From: JBFKOL01 sp041628815
GTDB taxonomy: Bacteria; Bacteroidota; Bacteroidia; Chitinophagales; Saprospiraceae
DNA length: 19,155 bases
Direction of reading: 5' to 3'
Assembly: GCA_041628815.1 (NCBI GenBank)
Contig: JBFKOL010000044.1
Location: forward strand, 1 to 19,155
Shown here: positions 7,568-16,092 of the stretch, piece after piece
Layout: the number at the start of each line of letters is the position of its first letter
Numbering within the stretch: position 1 is the stretch's first letter
Position numbers and translations under genes: made by a program
The notes under the pieces: model-generated
Seen by the model: only the letters and a program-made list of their open reading frames with translations
Databases searched by the model: none
Told to the model about the DNA's origin: nothing

Positions 7568-10500
7568 CTATTGTATCGATGACACGGGCGTATTTCGCAA
7601 AAAAGCCATAAGGTCTATCGCGTCGGCCTCGCTCAGATTTTCCAGTAACCCTTCAGGCATCATCGACTGATCTGATATTTCCATAGACACGATGGATGAT
7701 CGCGGTATTACCAGTTTTTCCTGGCCTATGGTTTTGAGGGTGATGGACTGGTCATTTTGCACTGAAATGTTTCCTGCAACGGTGCGGCCATCGCTCAAAG
7801 AAGCATACACCATTCTGTAGTCATCCTGTAATTCTGCGCTCGGATCGATGATATTTTGAAGCAGATAGTTGAGGTTGGTCCTGTTGGATCCCGTAAGGTC
7901 AGGGCCCAGATCACCTCCCAGGTTATTCATTTTATGACAAACGGCACATGATCTTTCGTATACCTGTCTTCCGTTGAATATATCTGCCTGTGAGAGTGCT
8001 GCTTCGTTAAACATTCTGCTATACCTGCTGTACGAAGCCTGCTTCACTGCATCGATTCGGTCGATGGGACCCCATATCTCAACGAAACCGTTGCCGACAA
8101 CGCGCCTCAGTTGTACAGCGATATAAGCCGGGATTTCCTTCCGGTCGATGGAGCCATCCTTGATTGCACTGGCAAGAAGCCAACCGTATGAACTACGCGA
8201 GGATAAAGTTTGGAGCACTTCCATTTTATGATGGTGTTCGTAAAGACTGAATTGACTCAAGAGAAATTCTGCCAGCGCCATATCGTCGTAACCCGACATA
8301 GCCCTGATGGCTTCGGTGCGTGTACTTTCCTGACGTATTTTTTCCCGTAGCAACCGGAGCAGACCCGGATGTCGTTGTACAGAAAGCTGTCTGATCGCCT
8401 CGTTCTGTGCCGAGTCATCTGCGTTGGTATCTTCAAGAATACTTAATTGTGCTTCGGCCATGGTCGAAGAATTGAAATGAGCGTTAATTTCCTTTGCCAG
8501 ATTAGCAGTTTCGGGATTTTTCTGAAGATGTTTAAAGGCTGTATTCCATTCTTCCGGTGCCGAAATGCTTGGTTTTCCTTCTAAACCAGCAAGCAATCCA
8601 GTCAACAATGATCTGTTGCTTCGATGGCTATTCTTCAACACACCAACAATCTCACTCTCGAGACCAGCATCCACCAATCTTCTGGCAATCTTTTCGGAGA
8701 GACCCTTAATTTTCGATTTTTGCGCGATTTCCAAGACTCTTTCTGCATCAAGGATTACAAGGGGCTCTATCCCAAACCAGAGCATATGAGGAATATTAGG
8801 ATCACTGGAGTCTTGCTCAAATCGAACGAGTTTTTCTGCGAGATCCCATTTGTAACGGTCGGGAATCCTTTGTAGGGCGGCGGCAAGATAAAGCCGCACA
8901 ACAGGAGAAGACTCCCTTCCGGCGGTTCGGATCATTGCTTCTAAAAAGTCTTGGGGAGCTTCACCATCTTCGCATGCCAGTTGTATGGCCCATCCGCGAA
9001 TGTAATCATTGGCATCCTTCAGGAGACTCAGGAATTGGTCGGATCCCAATTTTCCCACCTGGTGAAGTGTCCAAAGTGCACGCAGTCGGATGCCCTCTTT
9101 CGAATCACCTGTTAATAAACCTTCAAGTAAAGTGACAGCTTGTTGATCCAACTGTCTAGTTGTGCTCCTGAATTGCAGAAGGGTGCGTGCGCGACGAGCA
9201 TGCCAGGCACTGGCAGACTTTTGGAGGTGAGACAGGTCGAGGTCCGTCATGGTTGAAAGATCTTCAAATCGTCCTGGCCAATTTTCCGAAAGATCATGTT
9301 CCGGGGTGATGCGATATATCCTGCCAGTCTCCTTGTTCAAGACTTCTTGTCCACAGATGTCAGCGTCGTGCCAGTCAAGGACATAGATGGCCCCTTCGGG
9401 GCCGATTTCCAGGCTGAAACCGATCCATTGAGCATTGTTGGCAAAAAGGAAATCCTGGCCATGGCCTGCCTTGAAACCCGACCCATGAGGTGTCAGTATA
9501 TCAGACAGTACCGCATGTTCGTGGATATTGGCCATAAAGATGCGACCATGTTGGTTGCTGGGGAATGCATCGGACAGGTATACGCGTGCTCCTCCATGTG
9601 CCGACCTGTGACGGTGATCCACAATGGTCCTTATATCCTCGTACACATATGGGTTAAAATGCTGTCCGCCCTGTCTGTGATAGATGCCACCTGGAATTAC
9701 GTGAAACAGATGAGGTATGACACATGCTGAAATGAACAATTGACCATGCTCGTCATAATCAATCCCCCAGGGATTGCTGAAGCCATGAGCGACCACTTCA
9801 AAGCGCCTCTTAATAGGGTGGTATCGCCAGACACCCCCATTGATATCAATCCCTTCGGCATCGAGAAGATCGTCTGGGAAGGCTTCGCCTGGTTTGTATA
9901 TAATTCCCTTGCCATTGGGTTGGCGAATTTTAGATGGAGTAGCAAACCCTTCAAGGCCATATAGCCACCCATCAGGTCCCCAGTGAAGGCTGTTAATGGT
10001 TTCATGGCGATCGCGGATGCCCCATCCCGTCAGCAAAACTTCTATGTCCTCGAGGTCGGCCTGATCGTTGTGGTCTTTATCCGGCACGAACAATAAATTA
10101 GGAGGAGCCCCCAGGAATAATCCGTCAAATCCGGTGGCAATCGCTGCAGGAAAAGGGATACCCTCCAAGAATACCGTCCTTTTGTCCGCATGCCCATCCT
10201 GGTCGGAGTCTTCAAGAATAACGATCCGGCTGTCGCCCGAATTGGAAAAGCCGTGGCCACGTGATTCGTAATCCCTGTTTTCGGCGACCCACATGCGTCC
10301 TTTGTCGTCCCAACAGAAAGCCATGGGCTGAGTCACCATAGGCTCACTGGCAAAGGCATTTACCTGGAATCCCGGCTGGATACTCATGATATCAACGGCT
10401 TGTTCGGCATTCAAAAATTGGGCATTCCTGCCTTCGTCCTGCGCAAGGCCCCATAACGCGGTGGCATTGTACATCCCATGATCGCCAATAAAATCTCCCC

Positions 10501-11482
10501 ACCATTCATCAAGTACCATATCTTGGAAAGGACCGGTATAAAGATTGAGTTGATGGCGGAAATGAAGTATGTTCCCCTCGGGAATGACCACGTCACCGAA
10601 TCTGGCTGGAGCAGGGCCTACTCCCATTTGCTGGTCGACCCGCCAGGGAAGTGGAAAACCAGGATTGTCCGGATGATCAAATACAGCGATGTGCGCCTCT
10701 TGTTCAAGACCTTCAATTTGCATACCTATATCCACCCAATGCGCCCTTTGTCCTTCAGCATGTCCATCGCGTTGCCTGGCCGCATTCACAACACTGCCTT
10801 TGGTCGTCTCCGTCCATGGCATACGCACAAATAGGCCTCCATAATCAAACTCGTTGATCACCACATCACTGATGGCCTTGCCGGTCCATCCCAATTCGAG
10901 CGAAAATCTTTCGCCCGCCTTTTTCATTACCCATTCCTGGGTTTCTTCCATGGTGATATCCCCGCTATCGTCGAGAAGCTGATACGTGGCAGACCATTTC
11001 ACTTCGGTACCTTCGGCTAATAGTACGCGATCTTCTTTTTTTAACCAGTAACCTTTTCCAGGATTGTGGAAGTAGTCTCGTCCGATGTGGGTTTTTACAT
11101 CTTCCGGTTTGTCAGACCTATAAAACCACCTTTTGAGTTCTTCCTCATCAGTTTGGGTGCCGTTTATTCTCGTAAACCCCCAGTAAACACCTGTCTGGTG
11201 TCGATGGTGTCCCGGAGAATATTGCGTCAGAGGAACATCTGAATGAGGGCTGCGTAGGGGATGCAGGTATGGCCTGAAATCTGGCTTGAGGTGGTGAATG
11301 GCGACGGGAAGTAACCTGTCCGAAGCATAGACCACTACAGAAGTGTCGGATCGTTCAATACGGAATTGCGTTACCTCGGATTGATCCAGATCCGATGTCC
11401 CATCCTTCATGTTCTGACAGGCAAAAAGAGTAAATACCAATACCGCAAGATATGCGCCCTTGTTTTGAAAATTTATCAACAT
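7568..11482 (-). CDS. Multidomain lipoprotein: DUF6807 (PmoA-like) + dehydrogenase beta-propeller + HEAT repeats + c-type heme domain
   Basis: From the ATG at 11482 the protein is 1304 residues; the open frame extends to a TTG at 11602, but that adds 40 residues before a clear lipoprotein signal (YLAVLVFTLFAC, C22). Domains in order are as follows. DUF6807/PmoA-like covers about 60-345, with YLHPLRSPHSDVPLTQYSPG and HHRHQTGVYWGF. A glucose/sorbosone-dehydrogenase-like propeller of the 'membrane-bound dehydrogenase' type covers about 365-730, with GFQVNAFASEPM, WVAENRDYESRG, WGPDGWLYGLEG and HGFSNPWGIDYDEHGQLF. A helical HEAT-like region covers about 745-1130. A PVC-type heme-binding module covers about 1170-1300, with CAVCH (1179-1183) and a likely distal Met in SMMPEGL. 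It should be a cell-envelope, respiratory-linked oxidoreductase. The substrate is unknown, perhaps a sugar or sugar derivative. Confidence 0.9.
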   Translation of the reverse strand: MLINFQNKGAYLAVLVFTLFACQNMKDGTSDLDQSEVTQFRIERSDTSVVVYASDRLLPVAIHHLKPDFRPYLHPLRSPHSDVPLTQYSPGHHRHQTGVYWGFTRINGTQTDEEELKRWFYRSDKPEDVKTHIGRDYFHNPGKGYWLKKEDRVLLAEGTEVKWSATYQLLDDSGDITMEETQEWVMKKAGERFSLELGWTGKAISDVVINEFDYGGLFVRMPWTETTKGSVVNAARQRDGHAEGQRAHWVDIGMQIEGLEQEAHIAVFDHPDNPGFPLPWRVDQQMGVGPAPARFGDVVIPEGNILHFRHQLNLYTGPFQDMVLDEWWGDFIGDHGMYNATALWGLAQDEGRNAQFLNAEQAVDIMSIQPGFQVNAFASEPMVTQPMAFCWDDKGRMWVAENRDYESRGHGFSNSGDSRIVILEDSDQDGHADKRTVFLEGIPFPAAIATGFDGLFLGAPPNLLFVPDKDHNDQADLEDIEVLLTGWGIRDRHETINSLHWGPDGWLYGLEGFATPSKIRQPNGKGIIYKPGEAFPDDLLDAEGIDINGGVWRYHPIKRRFEVVAHGFSNPWGIDYDEHGQLFISACVIPHLFHVIPGGIYHRQGGQHFNPYVYEDIRTIVDHRHRSAHGGARVYLSDAFPSNQHGRIFMANIHEHAVLSDILTPHGSGFKAGHGQDFLFANNAQWIGFSLEIGPEGAIYVLDWHDADICGQEVLNKETGRIYRITPEHDLSENWPGRFEDLSTMTDLDLSHLQKSASAWHARRARTLLQFRSTTRQLDQQAVTLLEGLLTGDSKEGIRLRALWTLHQVGKLGSDQFLSLLKDANDYIRGWAIQLACEDGEAPQDFLEAMIRTAGRESSPVVRLYLAAALQRIPDRYKWDLAEKLVRFEQDSSDPNIPHMLWFGIEPLVILDAERVLEIAQKSKIKGLSEKIARRLVDAGLESEIVGVLKNSHRSNRSLLTGLLAGLEGKPSISAPEEWNTAFKHLQKNPETANLAKEINAHFNSSTMAEAQLSILEDTNADDSAQNEAIRQLSVQRHPGLLRLLREKIRQESTRTEAIRAMSGYDDMALAEFLLSQFSLYEHHHKMEVLQTLSSRSSYGWLLASAIKDGSIDRKEIPAYIAVQLRRVVGNGFVEIWGPIDRIDAVKQASYSRYSRMFNEAALSQADIFNGRQVYERSCAVCHKMNNLGGDLGPDLTGSNRTNLNYLLQNIIDPSAELQDDYRMVYASLSDGRTVAGNISVQNDQSITLKTIGQEKLVIPRSSIVSMEISDQSMMPEGLLENLSEADAIDLMAFLRNTPVSSIQ

Positions 11483-11713
11483 GCATTTAAAATAATAAAG
11501 GAAGATTAAGCAGCCTAAATTAACCAAGGTCAATTCATGAAATGTGATATTCATTCTGCTTTTGGCTAAAAGCAAATGTATGCTTACGGACACCCCATTC
11601 AAGGAATTATCCTTAAATCCTTATGGATGAAGCACTCTTGATGTACTTTAAAAGGCGATAAGGTATCCATGAATGACATGCTTTATCTCCATGTTGGACA
11701 AGGGGTATTTATT
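11483..11713. promoter_or_regulatory. Leader of the cytochrome fusion gene, with strong inverted repeat
   Basis: The 231-bp gap contains TGCTTTT-ggct-AAAAGCA (11557-11574), a perfect 7-bp inverted repeat with a 4-nt loop. It could terminate the upstream bestrophin transcript on the minus strand, though the following bases are not T-rich, or serve as an operator for the fusion gene. An in-frame extension of the fusion gene runs through part of this gap to 11602, but it lacks a signal-like or conserved sequence. Confidence 0.4.
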
Positions 11714-12700
11714 CTACATGAGAAACCCATTGACGGGTTTTATTGGATCGGGAAGTTCAGAATCATCGATCATCTGGCGCAGGTCGATCTCTATACCCAC
11801 CGCTATCGAAGTAATAGGAACGTCATTATAGGTTCCTTCGAAAGGATTTTCGGAATAGTCCCCGATTTTTTCCATCAGAAAAAAAATCCAAATGATCAAT
11901 CCGGATATAAATGGGAATAACCATTCCATCCACTCGTGCTTGCTGTGAAAAATATCAAGTAAACCGAATGGAATGATAGCGCTGTACACGACCGTCATCC
12001 ATAGGGCAACAGATGCATATTGACGGGGGAATGGAAAGTTCTTAATCCTTTCACTCTTACCTTGGTCGGCGTAGAACGAGGTGATCAACTGGTGGAATTC
12101 CATATGCCGGAAATCTTCAAAGTAGCCTTGATCTCTCAGTTCCTGTAATCTTACCGATTGCGTCTTGAGTATCTGTGTGGCAATATTTGCTTTTGTCTTG
12201 TATGCCTCAAATTCCTCATCGCTAATCAGATTAACCATTTCGTGATCCAACCTTTCGTAGTAATCCTCACATACTTCTGGAGCATAAAGACCTTTGACGC
12301 GTTCTTGGGTATGTTCCCACTCCCTGGTGACTCGCAGCTGGTAGCGGAGGGCTGTTAACCACGCAATGTGTCTGAAGACAAGCTCTCTTCTTATTGAATC
12401 TACATTGTCCCCATTGACAAATGCTACTACAGCGGCACCAAATGTACGGCTGTTGTTTACTATACTGCCCCAAATTTTGCGAGCTTCCCATGTGCGGTCG
12501 TAGGAACTGTTGTTTTTGAAACCGAGGTAAAATGCCACAGCGATACCAATTACGCCTATTGGCTGCCACGCGATAGAGAAATCCAGATCAAATATATAAT
12601 GGACGCAAAAAATCACCCCGGAGTAAAACGTGCCCCAGATGAACGGCCACTTAGACCAGTTGAATGTCATCCAAAAGCCGTAATTCTTTTTTACATACAT
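11714..12700 (-). CDS. Bestrophin-like anion channel (UPF0187/RFP-TM family)
   Basis: From ATG 12700 the protein is 328 residues, a normal length for bacterial bestrophins. The open frame also has a TTG at 12724 that adds eight residues; the ATG gives the usual MYVKKNYGFW start. Recognisable features are two N-terminal membrane segments (about 18-38 and 45-62), YLGFKNNSSYDRTWEARKIW with the conserved R-W-EAR element (about 59-78), a long charged cytoplasmic helical region (about 120-225), two further membrane segments (about 225-250 and 258-282), and the C-terminal PFEGTYNDVPI motif. Bacterial homologues form pentameric chloride or cation channels. It could balance charge or transport organic anions, but its neighbours do not decide this. 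Confidence 0.9.
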   Translation of the reverse strand: MYVKKNYGFWMTFNWSKWPFIWGTFYSGVIFCVHYIFDLDFSIAWQPIGVIGIAVAFYLGFKNNSSYDRTWEARKIWGSIVNNSRTFGAAVVAFVNGDNVDSIRRELVFRHIAWLTALRYQLRVTREWEHTQERVKGLYAPEVCEDYYERLDHEMVNLISDEEFEAYKTKANIATQILKTQSVRLQELRDQGYFEDFRHMEFHQLITSFYADQGKSERIKNFPFPRQYASVALWMTVVYSAIIPFGLLDIFHSKHEWMEWLFPFISGLIIWIFFLMEKIGDYSENPFEGTYNDVPITSIAVGIEIDLRQMIDDSELPDPIKPVNGFLM

Positions 12701-12803
12701 CGTTGGGATTGATTTTTTGTACAAGCAATATTAATAACACACGATGAATTCTGCACAGTCATCATAAAACCAATGTTCGTCTTTCGGTCGAAATTTACCG
12801 CTG

Positions 12804-13928
12804 TCAGTCACTCAATGTGAAGTCTGGCAGCCTGACGATTTTACCACCCAGTAAGGCAGATTGATGAGCAAGAATACCCACACACGTGATATTTGCAGAC
12901 TGGACGGCGTTGGGATATGGGTCCTCCTCGTCCGTCAACGCTTTAAGAAATTGATGCACGAGATGCGGATGGGATCCGCCATGACCAGCGCCCTGGGTAA
13001 AGGAGAGGTGTTGCTGGTCATCCAGGTCATAGACACCTTTGGTCGTGAAATCCCGAATTTCCTCGGGAAGCAAATGTGCAAAATCCGGACATGTTACCTT
13101 TTCAGGTATTTCAGGCTCCGGCTTTTTAGCCGTGTGAACCACCAAAGGGTCGTGTTCGATGAGCGGCCATTCTACCGATTTTTTGGATCCATACACTTCG
13201 AAACTTTCCCTGTACTGCCTGGCAACATCAAACAATGACCTGTAAATGTGTGCCGAAAGATCAGAATTTCTGAACTTGATGTGTGTTGTCTCTACGGCAA
13301 AAGGGCTATTGTAGAAGTGGTGCAAGGATTCACGGATGGTCCCTGAACCAAAACAGGAAACATATTCTGCTTCTGCCCTCGTAAGACCCAAAACAGGGCC
13401 CACGCAATGCGTAGCATAATACATTGGTGGCAAGCCTGGCCAGTAGTCCGGCCATCCATCCATATCCTGTTGGTGGCTCGCTTTTAAGAATTGTATCTTT
13501 CCCAATTCACCCTTATTGTAAAGGTCACGCATGTAGAGAAACTCACGGGCATAAACTACGGTCTCCATCATCATATAGGTCAGTCCTTTTTCCCGTGAAA
13601 GATTCACGATCTCTTCGCATTCTTCCACAGTCGTCGCCATGGGAACAGTACAAGCTACGTGTTTTCCTGCCTTTAACGCCTTAATGGACTGATGTCCATG
13701 ATCGGGAATTGGGGTGTTGATATGGACGGCGTCAATGCTGGGATCCGCGATCAGGTCATCGTAGGATGTGTACCTCTTTTCGATGCCGTAAGCTTCACCA
13801 ATGGCATCCAATTTTGACCGTGTGCGCTGGCAAATAGCAATCAGGTTGGCGTTGGGGTGACGCTGGTAAATGGGAATGAATTCGGCACCAAATCCAAGGC
13901 CGGCGAGTGCAACATTGATTTTTTTCAT
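12804..13928 (-). CDS. Gfo/Idh/MocA family oxidoreductase
   Basis: From ATG 13928 the protein is 374 residues; the TTG three codons upstream (13937) is less likely. The N-terminal Rossmann domain has the dinucleotide motif VALAGLGFGAEF (G10, G12, G14). The C-terminal alpha/beta domain carries YYATHCVGP with H174, a candidate catalytic histidine. The usual E-K-P motif, whose Lys assists catalysis in many members, reads T-V-P here (94-96, in GKHVACTVPMATT). The protein may therefore use a different proton relay or belong to a non-canonical subfamily. It is predicted to be a cytoplasmic NAD(P)-dependent sugar or inositol-type dehydrogenase or epimerase-like enzyme. The AT-rich leader lacks a ribosome site, as is common in Bacteroidota. 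Confidence 0.92.
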   Translation of the reverse strand: MKKINVALAGLGFGAEFIPIYQRHPNANLIAICQRTRSKLDAIGEAYGIEKRYTSYDDLIADPSIDAVHINTPIPDHGHQSIKALKAGKHVACTVPMATTVEECEEIVNLSREKGLTYMMMETVVYAREFLYMRDLYNKGELGKIQFLKASHQQDMDGWPDYWPGLPPMYYATHCVGPVLGLTRAEAEYVSCFGSGTIRESLHHFYNSPFAVETTHIKFRNSDLSAHIYRSLFDVARQYRESFEVYGSKKSVEWPLIEHDPLVVHTAKKPEPEIPEKVTCPDFAHLLPEEIRDFTTKGVYDLDDQQHLSFTQGAGHGGSHPHLVHQFLKALTDEEDPYPNAVQSANITCVGILAHQSALLGGKIVRLPDFTLSD

Positions 13929-14107
13929 ATTTAACAATATAAGAACTAATGAATGAATATATGGCCCTTAAAAGATAATGGCGCTAACCCTAGAAATGAA
14001 GTCCTGTATCTTTTTTTTGAGATTCCGGCTTTTTTATAACAATGACAACCTAAAAAACTTCGGACGTGGCATGCCCGGATCATTTTTCCACAAAAACTCA
14101 TGTGGAT
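13929..14107. promoter_or_regulatory. Leader of the Gfo/Idh/MocA gene
   Basis: This 179-bp AT-rich gap holds TATCTTTT on the minus strand (13970-13977), a 7/8 match to the Bacteroidota -7 element TAnnTTTG, about 40 bp before the ATG. No well-spaced TTTG at -33 is evident. A run of eight T on the plus strand (about 14011-14019) is not preceded by a stem that would make a terminator. Confidence 0.25.
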
Positions 14108-14989
14108 CTATTGCGTGTTACTCCCCCGGGACTGCCTCTTCATTTCAAATGAAAAAGTATCTTTCATTTTATTTAAGGTGCGTTCTTCGAGGCTGAGGTC
14201 ACCACCACCTCGGAAGTGTTCGTTGAAAATTTCTCCAATAATACGAGTAGACCAATAGGCGAAAGCAGACATCGCCGTTCCCCCGATGATGGGACCAATA
14301 AGCGGTATTCTTTTAAATAGGATCCTGGAAAAAAGACCGAGCTCAAAAGATCCGATTCCACCCATCAAAGCAGCTATTATGGACTTGGTCCGGTCCTCGT
14401 CGAAATCCACCCGGTCGTAATGTCCAGCCAATGTCTTAATCATTTTATATTGCACGGCAGCGATTGATGCAAGATCGACCAATGGAAGAGGAACCAAGCC
14501 AGCTCCGGCGGCATACCAGGCAAAACGGCCAATAACTTCTTCCGTGGATTCTTCGCTAACTACAAGGTTGGTTTTTCCTACATTGGTTTTTTCATAGTCA
14601 TTTTTGGCCTTTTTCTTATGGCCTGCAGGGAATTCCCGTTTCTCGCCTGTAAACAGCTCTGACTTGTCAAAGCGTTGAACCAACAAGTAGCATAAGACGG
14701 CGCGGTACGCTGGTTTTTTCTTCGATTTAAAGCCTTTACATACTTCGGCTATAGCATCATCCAGGCCATCGCTCTCGGTAAGCCCCAACTTATTGATCAT
14801 AAAGGACTTTTTTAGCCGGCCTCTTTCTCTGGCATCTGTACAGGCAACAATGGAACTATCCTTCCGGTAGATAGAAGGGCCCAATGAACGAGCTACAGCC
14901 TCAAGGAGCGGCCTGTCCACTTCGGTACCTTTATCGATAGCCATTAGTGATTCCTCGTAGGTACGAATCAGTTTAGAAAATTTACTCAT
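14108..14989 (-). CDS. DUF2853-DUF697 fusion protein, membrane associated
   Basis: From ATG 14989 the protein is 293 residues. The frame continues to 15142, but those 51 residues are Cys/Pro/His-rich without conservation signals and the DUF2853 start MSKFSKLI fits 14989. Residues 1-112 match DUF2853: LLEAVARSLGPSIYRKDSS (28-46), SFMINKLGL (62-70) and AYRAVLCYLLVQRF (94-107). A basic linker (about 113-148) joins this to a DUF697-type domain (about 150-260), with RFAWYAAGAGLVPLPLVDLA and hydrophobic hairpins around 155-178, 203-222 and 228-250. DUF697 domains are membrane-associated and often sit next to GTPases; no GTPase is seen here. The function of either domain is unknown. It is divergent from the universal stress protein. 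Confidence 0.85.
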   Translation of the reverse strand: MSKFSKLIRTYEESLMAIDKGTEVDRPLLEAVARSLGPSIYRKDSSIVACTDARERGRLKKSFMINKLGLTESDGLDDAIAEVCKGFKSKKKPAYRAVLCYLLVQRFDKSELFTGEKREFPAGHKKKAKNDYEKTNVGKTNLVVSEESTEEVIGRFAWYAAGAGLVPLPLVDLASIAAVQYKMIKTLAGHYDRVDFDEDRTKSIIAALMGGIGSFELGLFSRILFKRIPLIGPIIGGTAMSAFAYWSTRIIGEIFNEHFRGGGDLSLEERTLNKMKDTFSFEMKRQSRGSNTQ

Positions 14990-15241
14990 GGTCTGTCTTT
15001 GTCGATGCAATGTAGGACATTTAGGTTGGCAGGTATCGAATTTTGGATCAGGGTGTCTGATACTTCGACAATTAGGCACTTCTGCTACAAGAAAGAACGA
15101 TGCGATCAGCAAATGATGTTCTTTAAAGGTGACTGACATCATTTGTACTTCTGACTGGCCTCATTCAATTGGCTTGCTATAATAGTATACCTTTCAAGTC
15201 ACGGTAATGAACCCATTCTTTCATCAAAACGACAGTTCGTT
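14990..15241. promoter_or_regulatory. Divergent region between DUF2853-DUF697 and universal stress genes
   Basis: The 252-bp region must hold both promoters. On the plus strand TATAAT (15178-15183) and TATACCTTTC (15186-15195, near TAnnTTTG) lie about 50-60 bp before the universal stress protein ATG. These are candidate -10/-7 elements without a clear -33 partner. An in-frame upstream extension of the DUF697 gene overlaps this region but is judged non-coding. Confidence 0.3.
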
Positions 15242-16072
15242 ATGAAAACAGTTTTGCTCCTCACCGATTTTTCTGACAATGCAAGAAATGCAGCCGAGTT
15301 TGCTATTGCTTTATTGGGCTATGAAAGCCGGAAGTATGTTTTGGTCAACGTATTCATCGAACCATTAACCAGCGCCAGCGATGCCATACCCGTTATAGAT
15401 GTCTTGGAGAGAGACTCAAAAGAAGGGCTCATAAACGAGCTGGCTTTTTTGAGATCCAATTATGATAAATTGGGTGTTCAGCTGGACATTTGTCCAGAAC
15501 CCGGGGGGCTCCTTTTTGCGTTGGACAGGTTGACTGAAGAACATGATGTCGAATTCATTGTACTCGGCTCACATGGTGCCTCAGCTAAGCGCAAGCCTCT
15601 TATGGGCAACAATGCCGCTTATATCATCAAACACTTCAAGGCACCTATGATCGTGGTACCTTCCGATTGCCGGTTTTCATCTCCCGGGCACGTACTTCTT
15701 GCGGTTGACAACCGTCCCTATGAACAGTTGACCATTCTCCAGCCACTACTCGATATCATCGAGCAATATGCTTCTAAAGTATCTGTTTTGAATGTACAAA
15801 GTGGCAGCAGCGAAGAGGTTACCAAAACTGTGGAACACGATCAGGTCCAGGCCGCGCTAAAAAACATTCCCCACACTTTTTATCGCGAATGGGGCAAAAA
15901 AGTTTCTTTGGGCCTTGTAGACTTCATCAACGAGCACAACATCGATATGATTTGCATGATTGATCGTGACCGTACTTTTTTTGATAACCTGTTTCATCCC
16001 AGCGTCATCAAAAAAATGTCTGCAAAGACCCAGGTCCCTATGCTGGTACTGCACGACAGGAAAGAGTCTTAA
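15242..16072 (+). CDS. Tandem universal stress protein (UspA family)
   Basis: The 276-residue protein has two Usp units. Unit 1 (1-142) starts MKTVLLLTDFSDNARNAAEF and contains an ATP-site-like G109-x2-G112-x9-G122 spacing (GSHGASAKRKPLMGNNAAY). The usual Ser/Thr after the last Gly is Asn123, so nucleotide binding may be altered. Unit 2 (about 148-276) keeps the fold (HVLLAVDNRPYEQL, DMICMIDRDR, HPSVIKKMSAKTQVPMLVLH) but lacks the glycine loop. Tandem Usp proteins of this size are common in Bacteroidota and are induced in starvation or oxidative stress. The ATG at 15242 has a weak leader. It ends 20 bp from the convergent AHSA1 gene. Confidence 0.92.
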   Translation: MKTVLLLTDFSDNARNAAEFAIALLGYESRKYVLVNVFIEPLTSASDAIPVIDVLERDSKEGLINELAFLRSNYDKLGVQLDICPEPGGLLFALDRLTEEHDVEFIVLGSHGASAKRKPLMGNNAAYIIKHFKAPMIVVPSDCRFSSPGHVLLAVDNRPYEQLTILQPLLDIIEQYASKVSVLNVQSGSSEEVTKTVEHDQVQAALKNIPHTFYREWGKKVSLGLVDFINEHNIDMICMIDRDRTFFDNLFHPSVIKKMSAKTQVPMLVLHDRKES

Positions 16073-16092
16073 CGCATGGGAAAGAAGATCAA

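Noticed and set aside
11483..11602. 40-residue N-terminal extension of the cytochrome fusion to a TTG
   Set aside because: It would bury the lipoprotein signal at residue 62; the internal ATG at 11482 gives a normal signal peptide.
14990..15142. 51-residue N-terminal extension of the DUF2853-DUF697 protein
   Set aside because: DUF2853 proteins start at the MSKF-type sequence found at 14989; the extension has no conserved features despite two ATG codons at its start.
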